This document shows, piece by piece, positions 17,092 through 26,103 of a stretch of 64,000 nucleotides of DNA (position 1 is its first letter; every line of letters begins with the position of its first letter). This DNA is from Bog-473 sp963737745 (GTDB lineage Bacteria; Actinomycetota; Acidimicrobiia; Acidimicrobiales; RAAP-2): the NCBI GenBank assembly GCA_963737745.1, contig CAVTTR010000011.1, positions 95,633 through 159,632 on the forward strand, given 5' to 3'. A program made the translations under genes and the position numbers. Below the pieces are notes generated by a model. The model was given only the letters and a program-made list of their open reading frames with translations. It was not told the origin of the DNA and searched no databases.

Positions 17092-19170
17092 CTACGGGAT
17101 ATTCGCAGCCGACACTGGCACCGCGTTCGTGCCATGCGCGGTTGTGGCGTGTTGGGCCGCAGGGGGAGTGGGCATGGTTGTCCCCGGCGCCGCCAGGACT
17201 GCAATTCCCACGCCGGCCGCGGCCGCCAATACCACTGCACCGATCGGACGGGCGATTTTCCATGACCCTTGTCCCAGAGGCCTCTGACGCAGACGCCTCG
17301 CCTGAAAGCGCCTCCTGTACTCGAGCGGCGTCACAAGCTGCGCCCTGAGGTTCCAAAGTGCGGACAGCGGCGAGCAGAAGTACACCGTGCCCTGCAGCGA
17401 GATGATGAATATCAATAACCACGGAGGGTGCCGCAACGTTGAGAGATAGCCAGCGGCGGCATAGAGGGACAAGGCCAACAACGTCTCCCAGCGGGTCAAT
17501 CGGAGCGCCGAGCGCAACCTGTGGGCACTTCCTCCGGTCTTTGACGTCCTGAGGAAGACGCCTTCGCGTCTCGCCATGCCCTCGATACAAGCGAGAGCCG
17601 TGATCCAGGAGGCCGAAAGGCTTATGACGAGTGAGAACACGGCCCGGCGTATGGAGATGGTCGTCCAATGTCGTTGGGTCCAGCTCATGCAGAACGTGGC
17701 GATGATGATGAGCGACATAGGCAGCAGGGACTTGTCGCCGTCGAGCGGCATCAGGGCAAACTTGGACCCGGAGAGCAAGAGGCCCGAGATGACCAAAAGG
17801 AGAAGGGTGAAGCCGAACATCAGCAGATCCCGAAACCAGCCGAGCGAGGCCATCAGATAGTCCCGGCGTTGCGCACTCGTCAAATGATTGTCGGGTGACC
17901 GATCCCACGGCATGAGACTGCGCCAGTGCAGGCGGAGTATCTGCATGCCGCCGAAACACCACCGGTGGCGCTGCGTATTCAAGCCGGCAAAGGTGGGTGG
18001 AACGATTCCCCGACCGAAGCAGCGCGGAACGTAGAGCCCGGACCATCCGGCCTTGAGGACACGGAGAGAAGCCTCCGTATCCTCGCTGATGCACCATTCA
18101 TTCCAGCCCCCATTTTCCACCAAGGCACTGCGCCGGAAGAGTCCCATGGTGCCGACGAAAGGCACCGTGTCCCGTTCGTTCCGCGAGGACATAACCGCCA
18201 AGTAGAAGCCCTGATAGGAGTCGACGCACGCCGTGTAATACGCACTTCCCTCGTAATCTCGGTTGCCCTCGAAGGTCTGAACGAAGCCGAGGCTCGGATC
18301 CGAGAAGTACGCCACCGTTTCCTTCAGGTAGTGCGGCTGCACGATGTCATCGGCATCGATCAATCCGATGATCTCCGCCCGCGGATCCGTGTACTGGCGT
18401 AAGGCAAGGTTGCACGCACCCGCCTTGTAGCCGGGCCATGGTGCGACGTGGACGAACTTGATCCGATCACGACCTCGGCAATATTCCTCTACCGGCTTCC
18501 AGAGGGCCTCATCTGTCGTGTTGTTGTCCATGACGATGATCTCGAAGTTCGGGTAGTCCATCTGCTCCACTGCTTTGATCGTGTTGATCAAAATTTCTGG
18601 AGGTTCGCTGTAGGCCGGGATGTGAATCGACACCATCGGCTGATAGTTCGGATCCGCCGGTGGTATCGGTCGCGAATGCCGCGTCCGGCAGAGCACGTCG
18701 CTGACGTAGTTAATGACGGAATTCCAAACAAGGAAGGCCCCGAGATCGAGCAGGAGCAAAAGGCTCGCCGTGAGTGCCTCGGCGATCGAGTGCGTCGCCT
18801 TGACCGCCACAAGGATGGCGAAAGCGAGAAAGGTGAATCCCGCCGCCGCGTACGAGGCGTAGAAGACACGACCGACGACGTTGATATCTGGACGCAACAC
18901 GATGACCACTATGGAAAAGACGGCGAGGAGGTAGGCCGCCGTCTCCAACCCGGATATGGAGAGGCCCCAGAACTCCTTCGTGACCAAAACGGATCCGGCT
19001 ACAACGACAACCGCCCCGAGCGCGCCCAGGAGGACCTCGGTGATCTTGGAGCCAGTCCATTGAAATTGCAGACCGAGATTGCGGAGAGGGCTGACGACGA
19101 GAACGCCCGAGATGACGAGCTGTACGAAAGCCAGGACGAAGAGGTCGTAAATGCTGAACTCATGCAGCAC
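17092..19170 (-). CDS. Cellulose-synthase-like family 2 glycosyltransferase
   Basis: About 692 residues from GTG 19170. Several N-terminal membrane helices precede a GT2 domain with 'IHIPAYSEP', 'VMDNNTTDE', IDADD (DxD), 'WCISEDTEASL' and QRHRW (Q-x-x-R-W), the set of a processive beta-glycan synthase. More helices and a Pro/Thr-rich tail after a last helix follow. It would polymerise and export a glucan from UDP-sugar. The frame stays open to 19494, but that part is AT-rich and unconserved; TTG 19263 with GGGAGG too close is an alternative. First gene of a four-gene operon with PilZ, peptidase-like and GH12-like products. Confidence 0.85.
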   Translation of the reverse strand: MLHEFSIYDLFVLAFVQLVISGVLVVSPLRNLGLQFQWTGSKITEVLLGALGAVVVVAGSVLVTKEFWGLSISGLETAAYLLAVFSIVVIVLRPDINVVGRVFYASYAAAGFTFLAFAILVAVKATHSIAEALTASLLLLLDLGAFLVWNSVINYVSDVLCRTRHSRPIPPADPNYQPMVSIHIPAYSEPPEILINTIKAVEQMDYPNFEIIVMDNNTTDEALWKPVEEYCRGRDRIKFVHVAPWPGYKAGACNLALRQYTDPRAEIIGLIDADDIVQPHYLKETVAYFSDPSLGFVQTFEGNRDYEGSAYYTACVDSYQGFYLAVMSSRNERDTVPFVGTMGLFRRSALVENGGWNEWCISEDTEASLRVLKAGWSGLYVPRCFGRGIVPPTFAGLNTQRHRWCFGGMQILRLHWRSLMPWDRSPDNHLTSAQRRDYLMASLGWFRDLLMFGFTLLLLVISGLLLSGSKFALMPLDGDKSLLPMSLIIIATFCMSWTQRHWTTISIRRAVFSLVISLSASWITALACIEGMARREGVFLRTSKTGGSAHRLRSALRLTRWETLLALSLYAAAGYLSTLRHPPWLLIFIISLQGTVYFCSPLSALWNLRAQLVTPLEYRRRFQARRLRQRPLGQGSWKIARPIGAVVLAAAAGVGIAVLAAPGTTMPTPPAAQHATTAHGTNAVPVSAANIP

Positions 19171-19502
19171 GGGCGACCGCCAGTGACCTACATACGTGCA
19201 CGACAGTGTCAGTTGACGCGCTCTTTGCACGCGTCCCACGACGTTGAGCGGCCATTCCGACAATAACCTCCCGCCACGAGCGAACCCATTTTTGATCCGC
19301 TCCGTTTCGGGATCCTTCCCTGACGATCCGCCTGATCGATAGGGTAAAAAGTCCCAATTTATTGCGAAAAAGCGAATAATTGCGCGCAAGGGGGGGTGTC
19401 CACAGGTGGACGAAATGACGCCGAAACAGCGAGGATATGAGTTAGCAATCTGTGGGCCGAAATGGACGCCGTTGCATCTGGCGTTGTAGACCACGCGAAA
19501 TT
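19171..19502. promoter_or_regulatory. AT-rich upstream region of the exopolysaccharide operon
   Basis: About 330 bases between the GT2 start and tRNA-Leu, much lower in GC than the window. It holds a perfect palindrome GTCCAC-AG-GTGGAC (19398-19411) beside a G7 run, and an interrupted inverted repeat TTATT...AATAA (19359-19379). The open frame through it gives an unconserved protein. I found no recognisable cyclic-di-GMP riboswitch. A long regulated leader or operator region is the best reading. Confidence 0.45.
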
Positions 19503-19588
19503 TGGTGCCCGGAGCGAGACTTGAACTCGCACGTCCTTTCGAACAACGGCTTTTGAGGCCGCCGCGTCTGCCGATTCCGCCATCCGGG
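19503..19588 (-). tRNA. tRNA-Leu (anticodon CAA)
   Basis: The reverse strand reads as a class II tRNA of 86 nt including an encoded CCA end. The acceptor stem GCCCGGA pairs with TCCGGGC. The anticodon stem CGGC/GCCG encloses a loop with CAA, the variable arm is long as in leucine tRNAs, and the T arm has GTTCAAG. Confidence 0.95.
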
Positions 19589-19598
19589 CTGGAGAGAC

Positions 19599-19604
19599 GA
19601 TCCT
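19599..19604 (-). promoter_or_regulatory. -10 box for tRNA-Leu(CAA)
   Basis: TAGGAT on the reverse strand lies 10 bases before the mature tRNA 5' end, a fitting distance for a short 5' leader. No convincing -35 was seen. Confidence 0.45.
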
Positions 19605-19642
19605 AACGGGTCGGGTCGCGCTGTCCCGTTAGCGTGAGGCCC

Positions 19643-20787
19643 GTGAAGTTGGTAGGCGTGGAGCTCGTACGGGTGGCCATCCCCTTCCGGGTCGTCATCG
19701 GCACCGCCGCCGGGGTGCATCGCACGCGGGATCTGTTGTTCGTGCGGGTGGTCGCCGACGAGGGCGAGGGCTGGGGGGAATGTGTCGCCCTGAGCGAGGG
19801 GACCGCCGTGGACCCGAGCGTCGACGTGGTGCAGGCGGCCGCGGCCGGCCGAGGCGTACAGCGCCTCCTTGACGCCTGTACCGCCCGGGGTGGCCATCTG
19901 CCCATGGAAACCGAGGTGGCACAGCTCTTCGGGAGCTCGCCGGCCGACCGCTTGTTGGCCGCCGTCTTCGAGATGGCGGTGGCCGACGCCGAGCTGCGTC
20001 GGGCAGGACGCTCCCTGGGCGAGGCCCTCGGCATCGGTCCCGGTTACGAGACGCTGCCGGTGGGTGCGGCGGTGGGGATCCCGCCCGACTATGACCTTGG
20101 GTTCCTGCGGGCCCAGGTGGACGAGGCGGTGGCGGCGGGATGGCCCGGGTCAGGATCAAGGTGCAACCGGGCTGGGACGTCGAGCCGGTGGCGGCCGTGC
20201 GGGCGGATCATCCCGACCTCGTCCTCCAGGTCGACGCCAACGGGTCCTATCAAATGGGCGACGCCGAGCAGGTGGAGAGGCTGGCCCAGTTCGGCGTCCT
20301 CTGTCTTGAGCAGCCCCTGCCGCCGGCCGACTTGGTGGCCCAGGCCGAGTTCGCTCGGCGCACGTCGGTGCCGATCTGCCTCGACGAGTCTCTCTCGTCC
20401 CCACGGCGGGTGCTCGATGCGTTGCGCAACCAGGCCTGCCGTGTGGCTTGCCTCAAACCGGGGCGTCTTGGCGGGTTGCGGGCCGCCCGCTTGGCACATG
20501 CTGCGTGTGCGGAGGCCGGAGTGGCCGTCTTCGTCGGCGGCTTCTTCGAAGCCGGGCTGGGTCGCGCCTCCAACCTGGGCCTGGCCGCACGGTTGGCCCA
20601 AGATGCGGCCGGTCTCGTGGGTGATCTGAGCGATCCCGCCACCTATCTGGCACAGGATCCGTGTGGGTATCCAGAGGTGCGTGGCGGCTGGGTTCGGGTG
20701 CCCGAGGACCCCGGGGTCGGGCCTCGTCCACGGGCCGAGCTCCTGGCCAAGCTGGGGGCGGTCCGCCATTGGTTCCCGGCCGCATAG
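19643..20787 (+). CDS. menC: o-Succinylbenzoate synthase, frameshifted
   Basis: Enolase-superfamily protein that dehydrates SHCHC to o-succinylbenzoate in menaquinone synthesis. GTG 19643 is preferred because TAGCGT (19630-19635) lies 7 nt upstream; GTG 19634 overlaps that box. Seen in the second part: 'RVRIKVQPGWD' (Lys), LQVDANGSY (metal Asp), LEQPLP (metal Glu), CLDESL (metal Asp) and 'CLKPGRLGG' (Lys). The frame breaks at about 20139-20143 between 'AVAAGW' and 'ARVRIKV', consistent with one missing G. An N-acylamino acid racemase role cannot be excluded, since no other men gene is in the window. Confidence 0.83.
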
Positions 20788-20841
20788 CAGGGTGGGGATG
20801 GCTCCGGACCCGTGGCGTGGGCGACGTAGACTCAGGGGTCC

Positions 20842-21135
20842 ATGCATCGCGCCCTGCTCGAGCGACGGATCCGAGATGTGCACTCCAGGTTGGTGCGCGC
20901 CCGGGAGGACCTGGCGGTTCTCGACGAGCAGCTGGTCGTCGTGCGAGAGTCGGCGGATGAGGCGCGCGTGCGCTCGTTGGTCGCGGAGACGCCGTTGGCG
21001 GCGCACGAGCACAGCGAGGCGGCCCGCCACGCCGATGCCCTCTCCAAGGCGCGCGACGCATTGGCGAACACGGTGATCGACCTCGAACATCGCCAGGACG
21101 AGCTCCTGGCCAACGTGGTCATCCCCCGATCGTGA
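20842..21135 (+). CDS. Small coiled-coil protein upstream of pdtaR
   Basis: 97 residues, charged and almost entirely alpha-helical by composition, with heptad-like Leu/Val spacing suggesting two antiparallel coiled-coil helices. No enzyme motif. TAGACT (20827-20832) lies 9 nt before the ATG, fitting a leaderless transcript. The stop overlaps the start of the ANTAR response regulator (21132-21135), so the two are probably coupled. Function unknown. Confidence 0.7.
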   Translation: MHRALLERRIRDVHSRLVRAREDLAVLDEQLVVVRESADEARVRSLVAETPLAAHEHSEAARHADALSKARDALANTVIDLEHRQDELLANVVIPRS

Positions 21136-21750
21136 GCGCCCGCGCCGACGAGAGTCCCAGCTTGGCCCGGGTGGTGATCGCCGAGGACGAGGCCATCATC
21201 AGGCTCGACCTCAAGGAGATTCTCTCCTCGGCCGGTTACGAAGTGGTCGGAGAGACCGGTCGGGGCGACGAGGCGGTACAGCTGGTGGCCGAGCACGAGC
21301 CGGACCTGGTCATCCTCGACATCAAGATGCCCGGCCTCGACGGCATCCAGGCCGCTCGGGAGATCACGGCCCTGCATCAGGTGGCGATCATGTTGCTCAC
21401 GGCCTTCAGCCAGCGCGATCTCATCGAAGAGGCGCGCGATGCGGGCGTCGCGGCGTACCTCGTCAAGCCGTTCCAGGCCCGGGAGCTGCTTACCGGCCGT
21501 GGCCGATGTCCTGGCCCGGGCCCGTCAGGAATGGGCCATCGCGGCCGAAGAGTCAAAGGAGCCCTCGGCTGCGGCAGAGGACAAGATCGCCACGCGCCGC
21601 GTCGTCGACCAGGCAAAGACGGTACTGATGGATGGTAACGACATGTCCGAGAATGAAGCATTCACTTTTATCCAACAGACGGCCATGCAGAACCGGGCTC
21701 GCATGCGCGATGTGGCTCAGCAGATCGTCGACGGCACGCTGAAGCCCTAA
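21132..21750 (+). CDS. pdtaR: ANTAR-domain response regulator (PdtaR type), frameshifted
   Basis: An N-terminal receiver domain has the acidic pair in IAEDEA, the phosphoacceptor Asp in LVILDIKMPG, Thr in LLTAF and Lys in LVKPF. An ANTAR RNA-binding domain follows, with 'RVVDQAKTVLMD' and SENEAF plus AMQNR, which binds dual-hairpin RNAs to control termination. Start GTG overlaps the previous stop. The frame shifts at about 21489-21492, between 'FQARELL' and 'PAVADVLARA', explained by one extra A. The stop TAA directly abuts the polA GTG. The cognate kinase PdtaS is not in the window. Confidence 0.87.
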
Positions 21751-24591
21751 GTGCCGCCGACCAAGCAGGCACAAGCGTCACCGCCGCTGAATGCACAAGG
21801 TGATCGCGTCGGCGCCACCTTCTTGCTGGATGGAATGTCGTTGGCCTTCCGCGCCTATTTCGCCCTTCCTGCCACCCTGAGCACCACCACGGGCGTGGTC
21901 ACCAACGCCGTGCACGGCTTCGTGTCCATGGTGCAATTCATCATTCGAGAGCATCAGCCCGGTTCGCTGGCTGTCGCCTTCGATCTGCCCGGGGAGACCT
22001 TCCGCGACGAGATGATCGCCGACTACAAAGCGGGACGGTCCGAGGCGCCCCGCGACCTCCCGCCGCAGTTCGAGATGATCCGCGAGGTCATGCACGCGTT
22101 GGCCATCCCCGTCGTTGAGGCACCGGGCTTCGAGGCGGATGACGTCCTCGCCACATTGGCTACCGAGGCGCGCGACCGCGGCTGCGACGTCGTGATCGTC
22201 ACCGGTGATCGCGACAGTTTCCAACTCATCGAAGACCCCCACATTCGCGTCTTGTACAACCGGCGCGGGGTCAGTGACTACTCGCTCTACGACGAGGCGG
22301 GCATCTTGGAGCGCTGTGGCGTGCCGCCGTCGAAGTACGTGATGCTGGCCGCGCTGCGCGGGGATCCCTCGGACAACCTGCCGGGCATTCCGGGTGTGGG
22401 CGAGAAGACGGCGGCCAAGCTGCTCAACGCCTACGGCGACCTCGATGGGGTTTTCGATCACCTGGCCGAGCAGACGCCAAAGCTGCGAGAGAACCTGGCC
22501 AACAACGAGGCTCTGGCCCGCTCCAATGCCACGGTGATCCCCTTGGTCCGCGACGTGCCGTTGACGGTGCACGTCGACCAGCTCCAGTTGGGCGGGTGGG
22601 ACCTCAAGACCGCCGAGGCGGCGTTCGCCAAGTACGAGCTCCGGACGCACTGGCAGCGGGTCGAGGAGCTGTTGGCGGCGGGAGCGCTCGGCGAGGCGGC
22701 TGCAAGGAAGCGCGGCGCCGGCCGCAGCAGGCACCGTGCTGACCAAGGACGCCAAGGCCAGTCTGGCCACCTTGCGCCGGGGCACGCCGGGCTCCCCGGA
22801 CAGTTCGGAGAGCCCGGTGAGCCGGGTGAGGTGCGGGCCGATCTCGTCGACTTCGGCGAGGTGCGCGTCCCAACCATGGAGGACGCGGCCACCGAGGATC
22901 TGGCCGCCCTGGCGGGCGGGAGCCGCAGCCTGGTGGCCCGTTGGGTCGGGGCGCCGGGCCGTAGTCCTTTGAAAGCGGTGGCGCTCGTGGCGACCGAGGG
23001 TGGGGGTGACGTCGGCGCGGTCATGTTGCCGGCCGATCTGCTGACGTCGAAGGCCGTGGCCGAGACGCTCATCGAGGCCATGACCGGACCCATCGTGGGC
23101 CATCAGGTCAAAGAGGTCATGCGGTCGCTCCTCCCACTGGGTATCGACTGCACCGGCTTGACCATGGACACGGGCGTCGCCGCCTACCTGCTCGATGCGT
23201 CGACGGGGGAGTACGAGCTCTCGGATCTGCGAGGGGACGACGGTCAGCTACAGCTCAGCATGGGTGACCCCGATCCGGAACTGCTCGACGAGGCCGAGAC
23301 GATGGTGGCCGAGGGGCGTGACGTGGCCGAGCTGGCTGCGGGCTTCCGCCAGCAGATCGACGCGCTCGACATGGCCCGTCTTCACGATGGCATCGAGACG
23401 CCGTTGGTGCGCGTGCTGGCGAAAATGGAGGTGGCCGGCATCGGGATCGACCGGGTCGAGCTCACCAAAATAACCGAAGAGCTGAAGACGTCGGCCGCTG
23501 CGCTGCAGGCCACGGTGCAGGAACTGGCCGGGCACGAATTCAACGTGAACTCGACGCAGCAATTGCGCACCGTGCTCTACGAGGAGATCGGCCTCAAGCC
23601 CGGGAAGAAGACCAAGACCGGCTATTCCACCGACGCCCAGACGCTCGAGAGCCTGCGCGGCGAGCACCCCATCATCGATGCCCTGCTGTCGTATCGAGAA
23701 GTGGAAAAGCTGCGCTCGACCTACGGCGAGAACCTGCTGGCCGAGGTGGCACCCGATGGCCGCATCCACGCCTCGTTCCGCCAGACGGTGGCCCGCACCG
23801 GCCGCATCTCTTCGGACCGTCCCAACCTGCACAACATCCCGGTCCGCAGCGAGTTGGGAAAGCAGTTCCGGCGCGCCTTCGTGCCGGCCGAGGGCAGCAC
23901 GTTCTTGGTGGCCGACTACGACCAGGTCGAGTTGCGGGTCATCGCCCACCTCTCCGGCGACGCCGGTCTCATCGAGGCGATGACCTCGGGCTCCGATGTC
24001 CATCGCGTGGTGGCATCGGGGGTCTATCGCGTCCCCCTCGAGGAGGTCACGCACACCCAGCGCGAGTTCTCCAAGATGGTCTCCTACGGACTGGCGTACG
24101 GCATGGAGGCGTACGGGCTGAGCCAGCGTCTGGGCGTGCCGGTCGAAGAGGCGGCCGCCATTATGGAGAGCTATTTCGGCGCCTTCCCGAGCGTGAAGCA
24201 GTACATGGACGCGACCGTGGCCGAGGCGCGGCTGCGGGGAGGGACCTGCACCGAGTTCGGTCGCTTGCGCCCCCTGCCCGACCTGGCTTCGTCGAACTAC
24301 CGGGTGCGGCTGGCGGCCGAACGACAAGCGATGAACGCCGGGATACAGGGCCTGGCGGCCGACATCTTCAAACTGGCGCTGGTGCGTCTCGATCGCTTCC
24401 TCGAGGAGGCCGAGTTGGCGAGCCGCCTGGTGCTCCAGGTCCACGACGAGGTCATCGTGGAGGTGGCGGCCGGGGAGGAAACCGAGGTCAGCCGCCTCAC
24501 CGAGGAAGCCCTGACCGGGGCGGCCAACCTGAGGGTCCCCCTCACCATTTCCCTGGCCCTCGGCTCGAGCTGGGCCGCGGCGAAGGGCTGA
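21751..24591 (+). CDS. polA: DNA polymerase I
   Basis: 946 residues. The 5' nuclease domain (about 25-310) has 'LLDGMSLAFRAYFAL' and 'GDPSDNLPGIPGVGEKTA'. The central exonuclease-like domain lacks the DxE metal site, as in other actinobacterial PolA. The polymerase domain has 'VADYDQVELRVIAH' (motif A), the O helix 'QREFSKMVSYGLAYGM' and LQVHDEV (motif C). Residues about 315-360 look wrong: they are Gly/Arg/His-rich with low GC in third positions, while the +1 frame reads 'GSAAPAAAGTVLTKDAKASL', suggesting two compensating indels. GTG start directly follows the pdtaR stop. Confidence 0.95.
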   Translation: MPPTKQAQASPPLNAQGDRVGATFLLDGMSLAFRAYFALPATLSTTTGVVTNAVHGFVSMVQFIIREHQPGSLAVAFDLPGETFRDEMIADYKAGRSEAPRDLPPQFEMIREVMHALAIPVVEAPGFEADDVLATLATEARDRGCDVVIVTGDRDSFQLIEDPHIRVLYNRRGVSDYSLYDEAGILERCGVPPSKYVMLAALRGDPSDNLPGIPGVGEKTAAKLLNAYGDLDGVFDHLAEQTPKLRENLANNEALARSNATVIPLVRDVPLTVHVDQLQLGGWDLKTAEAAFAKYELRTHWQRVEELLAAGALGEAAARKRGAGRSRHRADQGRQGQSGHLAPGHAGLPGQFGEPGEPGEVRADLVDFGEVRVPTMEDAATEDLAALAGGSRSLVARWVGAPGRSPLKAVALVATEGGGDVGAVMLPADLLTSKAVAETLIEAMTGPIVGHQVKEVMRSLLPLGIDCTGLTMDTGVAAYLLDASTGEYELSDLRGDDGQLQLSMGDPDPELLDEAETMVAEGRDVAELAAGFRQQIDALDMARLHDGIETPLVRVLAKMEVAGIGIDRVELTKITEELKTSAAALQATVQELAGHEFNVNSTQQLRTVLYEEIGLKPGKKTKTGYSTDAQTLESLRGEHPIIDALLSYREVEKLRSTYGENLLAEVAPDGRIHASFRQTVARTGRISSDRPNLHNIPVRSELGKQFRRAFVPAEGSTFLVADYDQVELRVIAHLSGDAGLIEAMTSGSDVHRVVASGVYRVPLEEVTHTQREFSKMVSYGLAYGMEAYGLSQRLGVPVEEAAAIMESYFGAFPSVKQYMDATVAEARLRGGTCTEFGRLRPLPDLASSNYRVRLAAERQAMNAGIQGLAADIFKLALVRLDRFLEEAELASRLVLQVHDEVIVEVAAGEETEVSRLTEEALTGAANLRVPLTISLALGSSWAAAKG

Positions 24592-24702
24592 CGCTCGGGC
24601 CCATTCGGGCTGGTAACCTTGATCGCCCAGCTGGCACCGGCAGCCGGGCTCCCATTGGACTCACACCGACCCCGGCGCGGTCACCTGATTGCGAGCTTTT
24701 TG

Positions 24703-26103
24703 ATGTCCGACGTACGCACCGCTCTTCTCTCCCAGGATTTTGGGACATTCGACGCCGAAGGGAACTACACCCCCCGCGTCATCACCGACGACAACCTCGG
24801 CGACGTCGATCTCGAACAGGCGATGGGCGACTCCATCATCGAGTTCGAAGATGGCGACGTGATCGAAGGAACGGTCGTAAAGATCGACCGTGATGAGGTT
24901 CTGCTCGACATCGGCTTCAAGTCCGAGGGTGTCATCCCGGCCCGTGAGCTCTCCATCCGCAACGACGTCCACCCCGAAGAGATCGTGTCGCTGGGCGATC
25001 ACATCGAAGCACTGGTGCTGCAAAAGGAAGACAAAGAGGGACGGCTCGTCCTCTCCAAGAAGCGGGCGCAGTACGAGCGGGCCTGGACGACCATCGAGAA
25101 GAAGAAGAACGACGGCGAGATGGTGTCCGGTCCGGTCATCGAGGTCGTCAAGGGCGGCCTGATCGTCGACATCGGGTTGCGCGGCTTCCTGCCGGCCTCG
25201 CTGGTCGAGCTGCGCCGGGTGCGCGAGCTGCAGCCCTACGTGGGCAAGGTCATCGAGGCCAAGATCATCGAGCTCGACCGCAACCGCAACAACGTGGTCC
25301 TGTCGCGCCGGGCCTGGCTGGAAGAGGCCCAGAAGGAGCAGCGCGGCGACTTCTTGGCCAACCTCAAGCCGGGGGAACGGCGCAAGGGCACGGTCTCCTC
25401 GGTGGTCAACTTCGGTGCCTTCGTGGACCTCGGTGGCATGGACGGACTGGTGCACGTCTCCGAGCTCAGCTGGAAGCACGTCGACCACCCGTCGTCGGTC
25501 GTCCAGGTCGGGGACGAGATCGAGGTCGAGGTGCTGGACGTGGACCTCGACAAGGAACGTATCTCGCTGTCGCTCAAGTCGACCCAGTCCGATCCGTGGC
25601 AGGAGTTCGCCGACAGCCACGCCGTCGGACAACTCGTCTACGGCCGCATCACCAAGCTGGTGCCGTTCGGCGCTTTCGTACAGGTGGGCGACGGCATCGA
25701 GGGCCTGGTCCACATTTCCGAGATGGCGGTCCACCACGTGGATCTCCCGGAGCAAGTGGTGACGCCCGGCGAAGAACTGTGGGTCAAGATCATCGACATC
25801 GACCTCCAGCGTCGCCGGATCTCGCTCTCCATCAAGCAGGCGGCCGAGGGTGGCGAGGTCTCCGAGGAGTACCGCGAGGCCTTCGGTGAGCACGCCTACG
25901 ACGAAGAGGGCAACTACATCGGCTTCGACTACGCCGAAGGGGAGTTCATGCCCGAGACCGAGGCGCAGGCGGCATGGGCCGACTTCGCCGAAGAGCTCGG
26001 TACCCCGGTGGTCGTGCCCGAGTCGTTGGGTGCCGCCGCCGGCGTGGCGCCGGCTCCCGAGGCCGCGCCCGAGGCGTCAGCGGAGGCCGCTCCCGAGGGG
26101 TAA
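24703..26103 (+). CDS. rpsA: 30S ribosomal protein S1
   Basis: 466 residues from ATG 24703 (SDVRTALLSQ after Met), matching the family N-terminus; a frame opening 28 codons earlier is unconserved. Four S1 RNA-binding domains are visible, around 'DVIEGTVVKI', 'GEMVSGPVIEVV', 'RRKGTVSSVVNFGAFVDLG' and 'VYGRITKLVPFGAFVQVG', then an Ala/Glu/Pro-rich tail. It helps the ribosome hold mRNA. No Shine-Dalgarno is obvious. The 3' end overlaps the convergent ABC ATPase gene by 27 bases. Confidence 0.95.
   Translation: MSDVRTALLSQDFGTFDAEGNYTPRVITDDNLGDVDLEQAMGDSIIEFEDGDVIEGTVVKIDRDEVLLDIGFKSEGVIPARELSIRNDVHPEEIVSLGDHIEALVLQKEDKEGRLVLSKKRAQYERAWTTIEKKKNDGEMVSGPVIEVVKGGLIVDIGLRGFLPASLVELRRVRELQPYVGKVIEAKIIELDRNRNNVVLSRRAWLEEAQKEQRGDFLANLKPGERRKGTVSSVVNFGAFVDLGGMDGLVHVSELSWKHVDHPSSVVQVGDEIEVEVLDVDLDKERISLSLKSTQSDPWQEFADSHAVGQLVYGRITKLVPFGAFVQVGDGIEGLVHISEMAVHHVDLPEQVVTPGEELWVKIIDIDLQRRRISLSIKQAAEGGEVSEEYREAFGEHAYDEEGNYIGFDYAEGEFMPETEAQAAWADFAEELGTPVVVPESLGAAAGVAPAPEAAPEASAEAAPEG

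Noticed and set aside
19171..19502. Cyclic-di-GMP riboswitch upstream of GT2
   Set aside because: I looked for GEMM-type conserved segments on the reverse strand and saw none; only a computed covariance search could settle it.
21489..21492. Programmed ribosomal frameshifting in pdtaR, trpA or uvrA
   Set aside because: No shared slippery heptamer or following structure was noticed; the breaks differ in sequence and direction, so errors are more likely.
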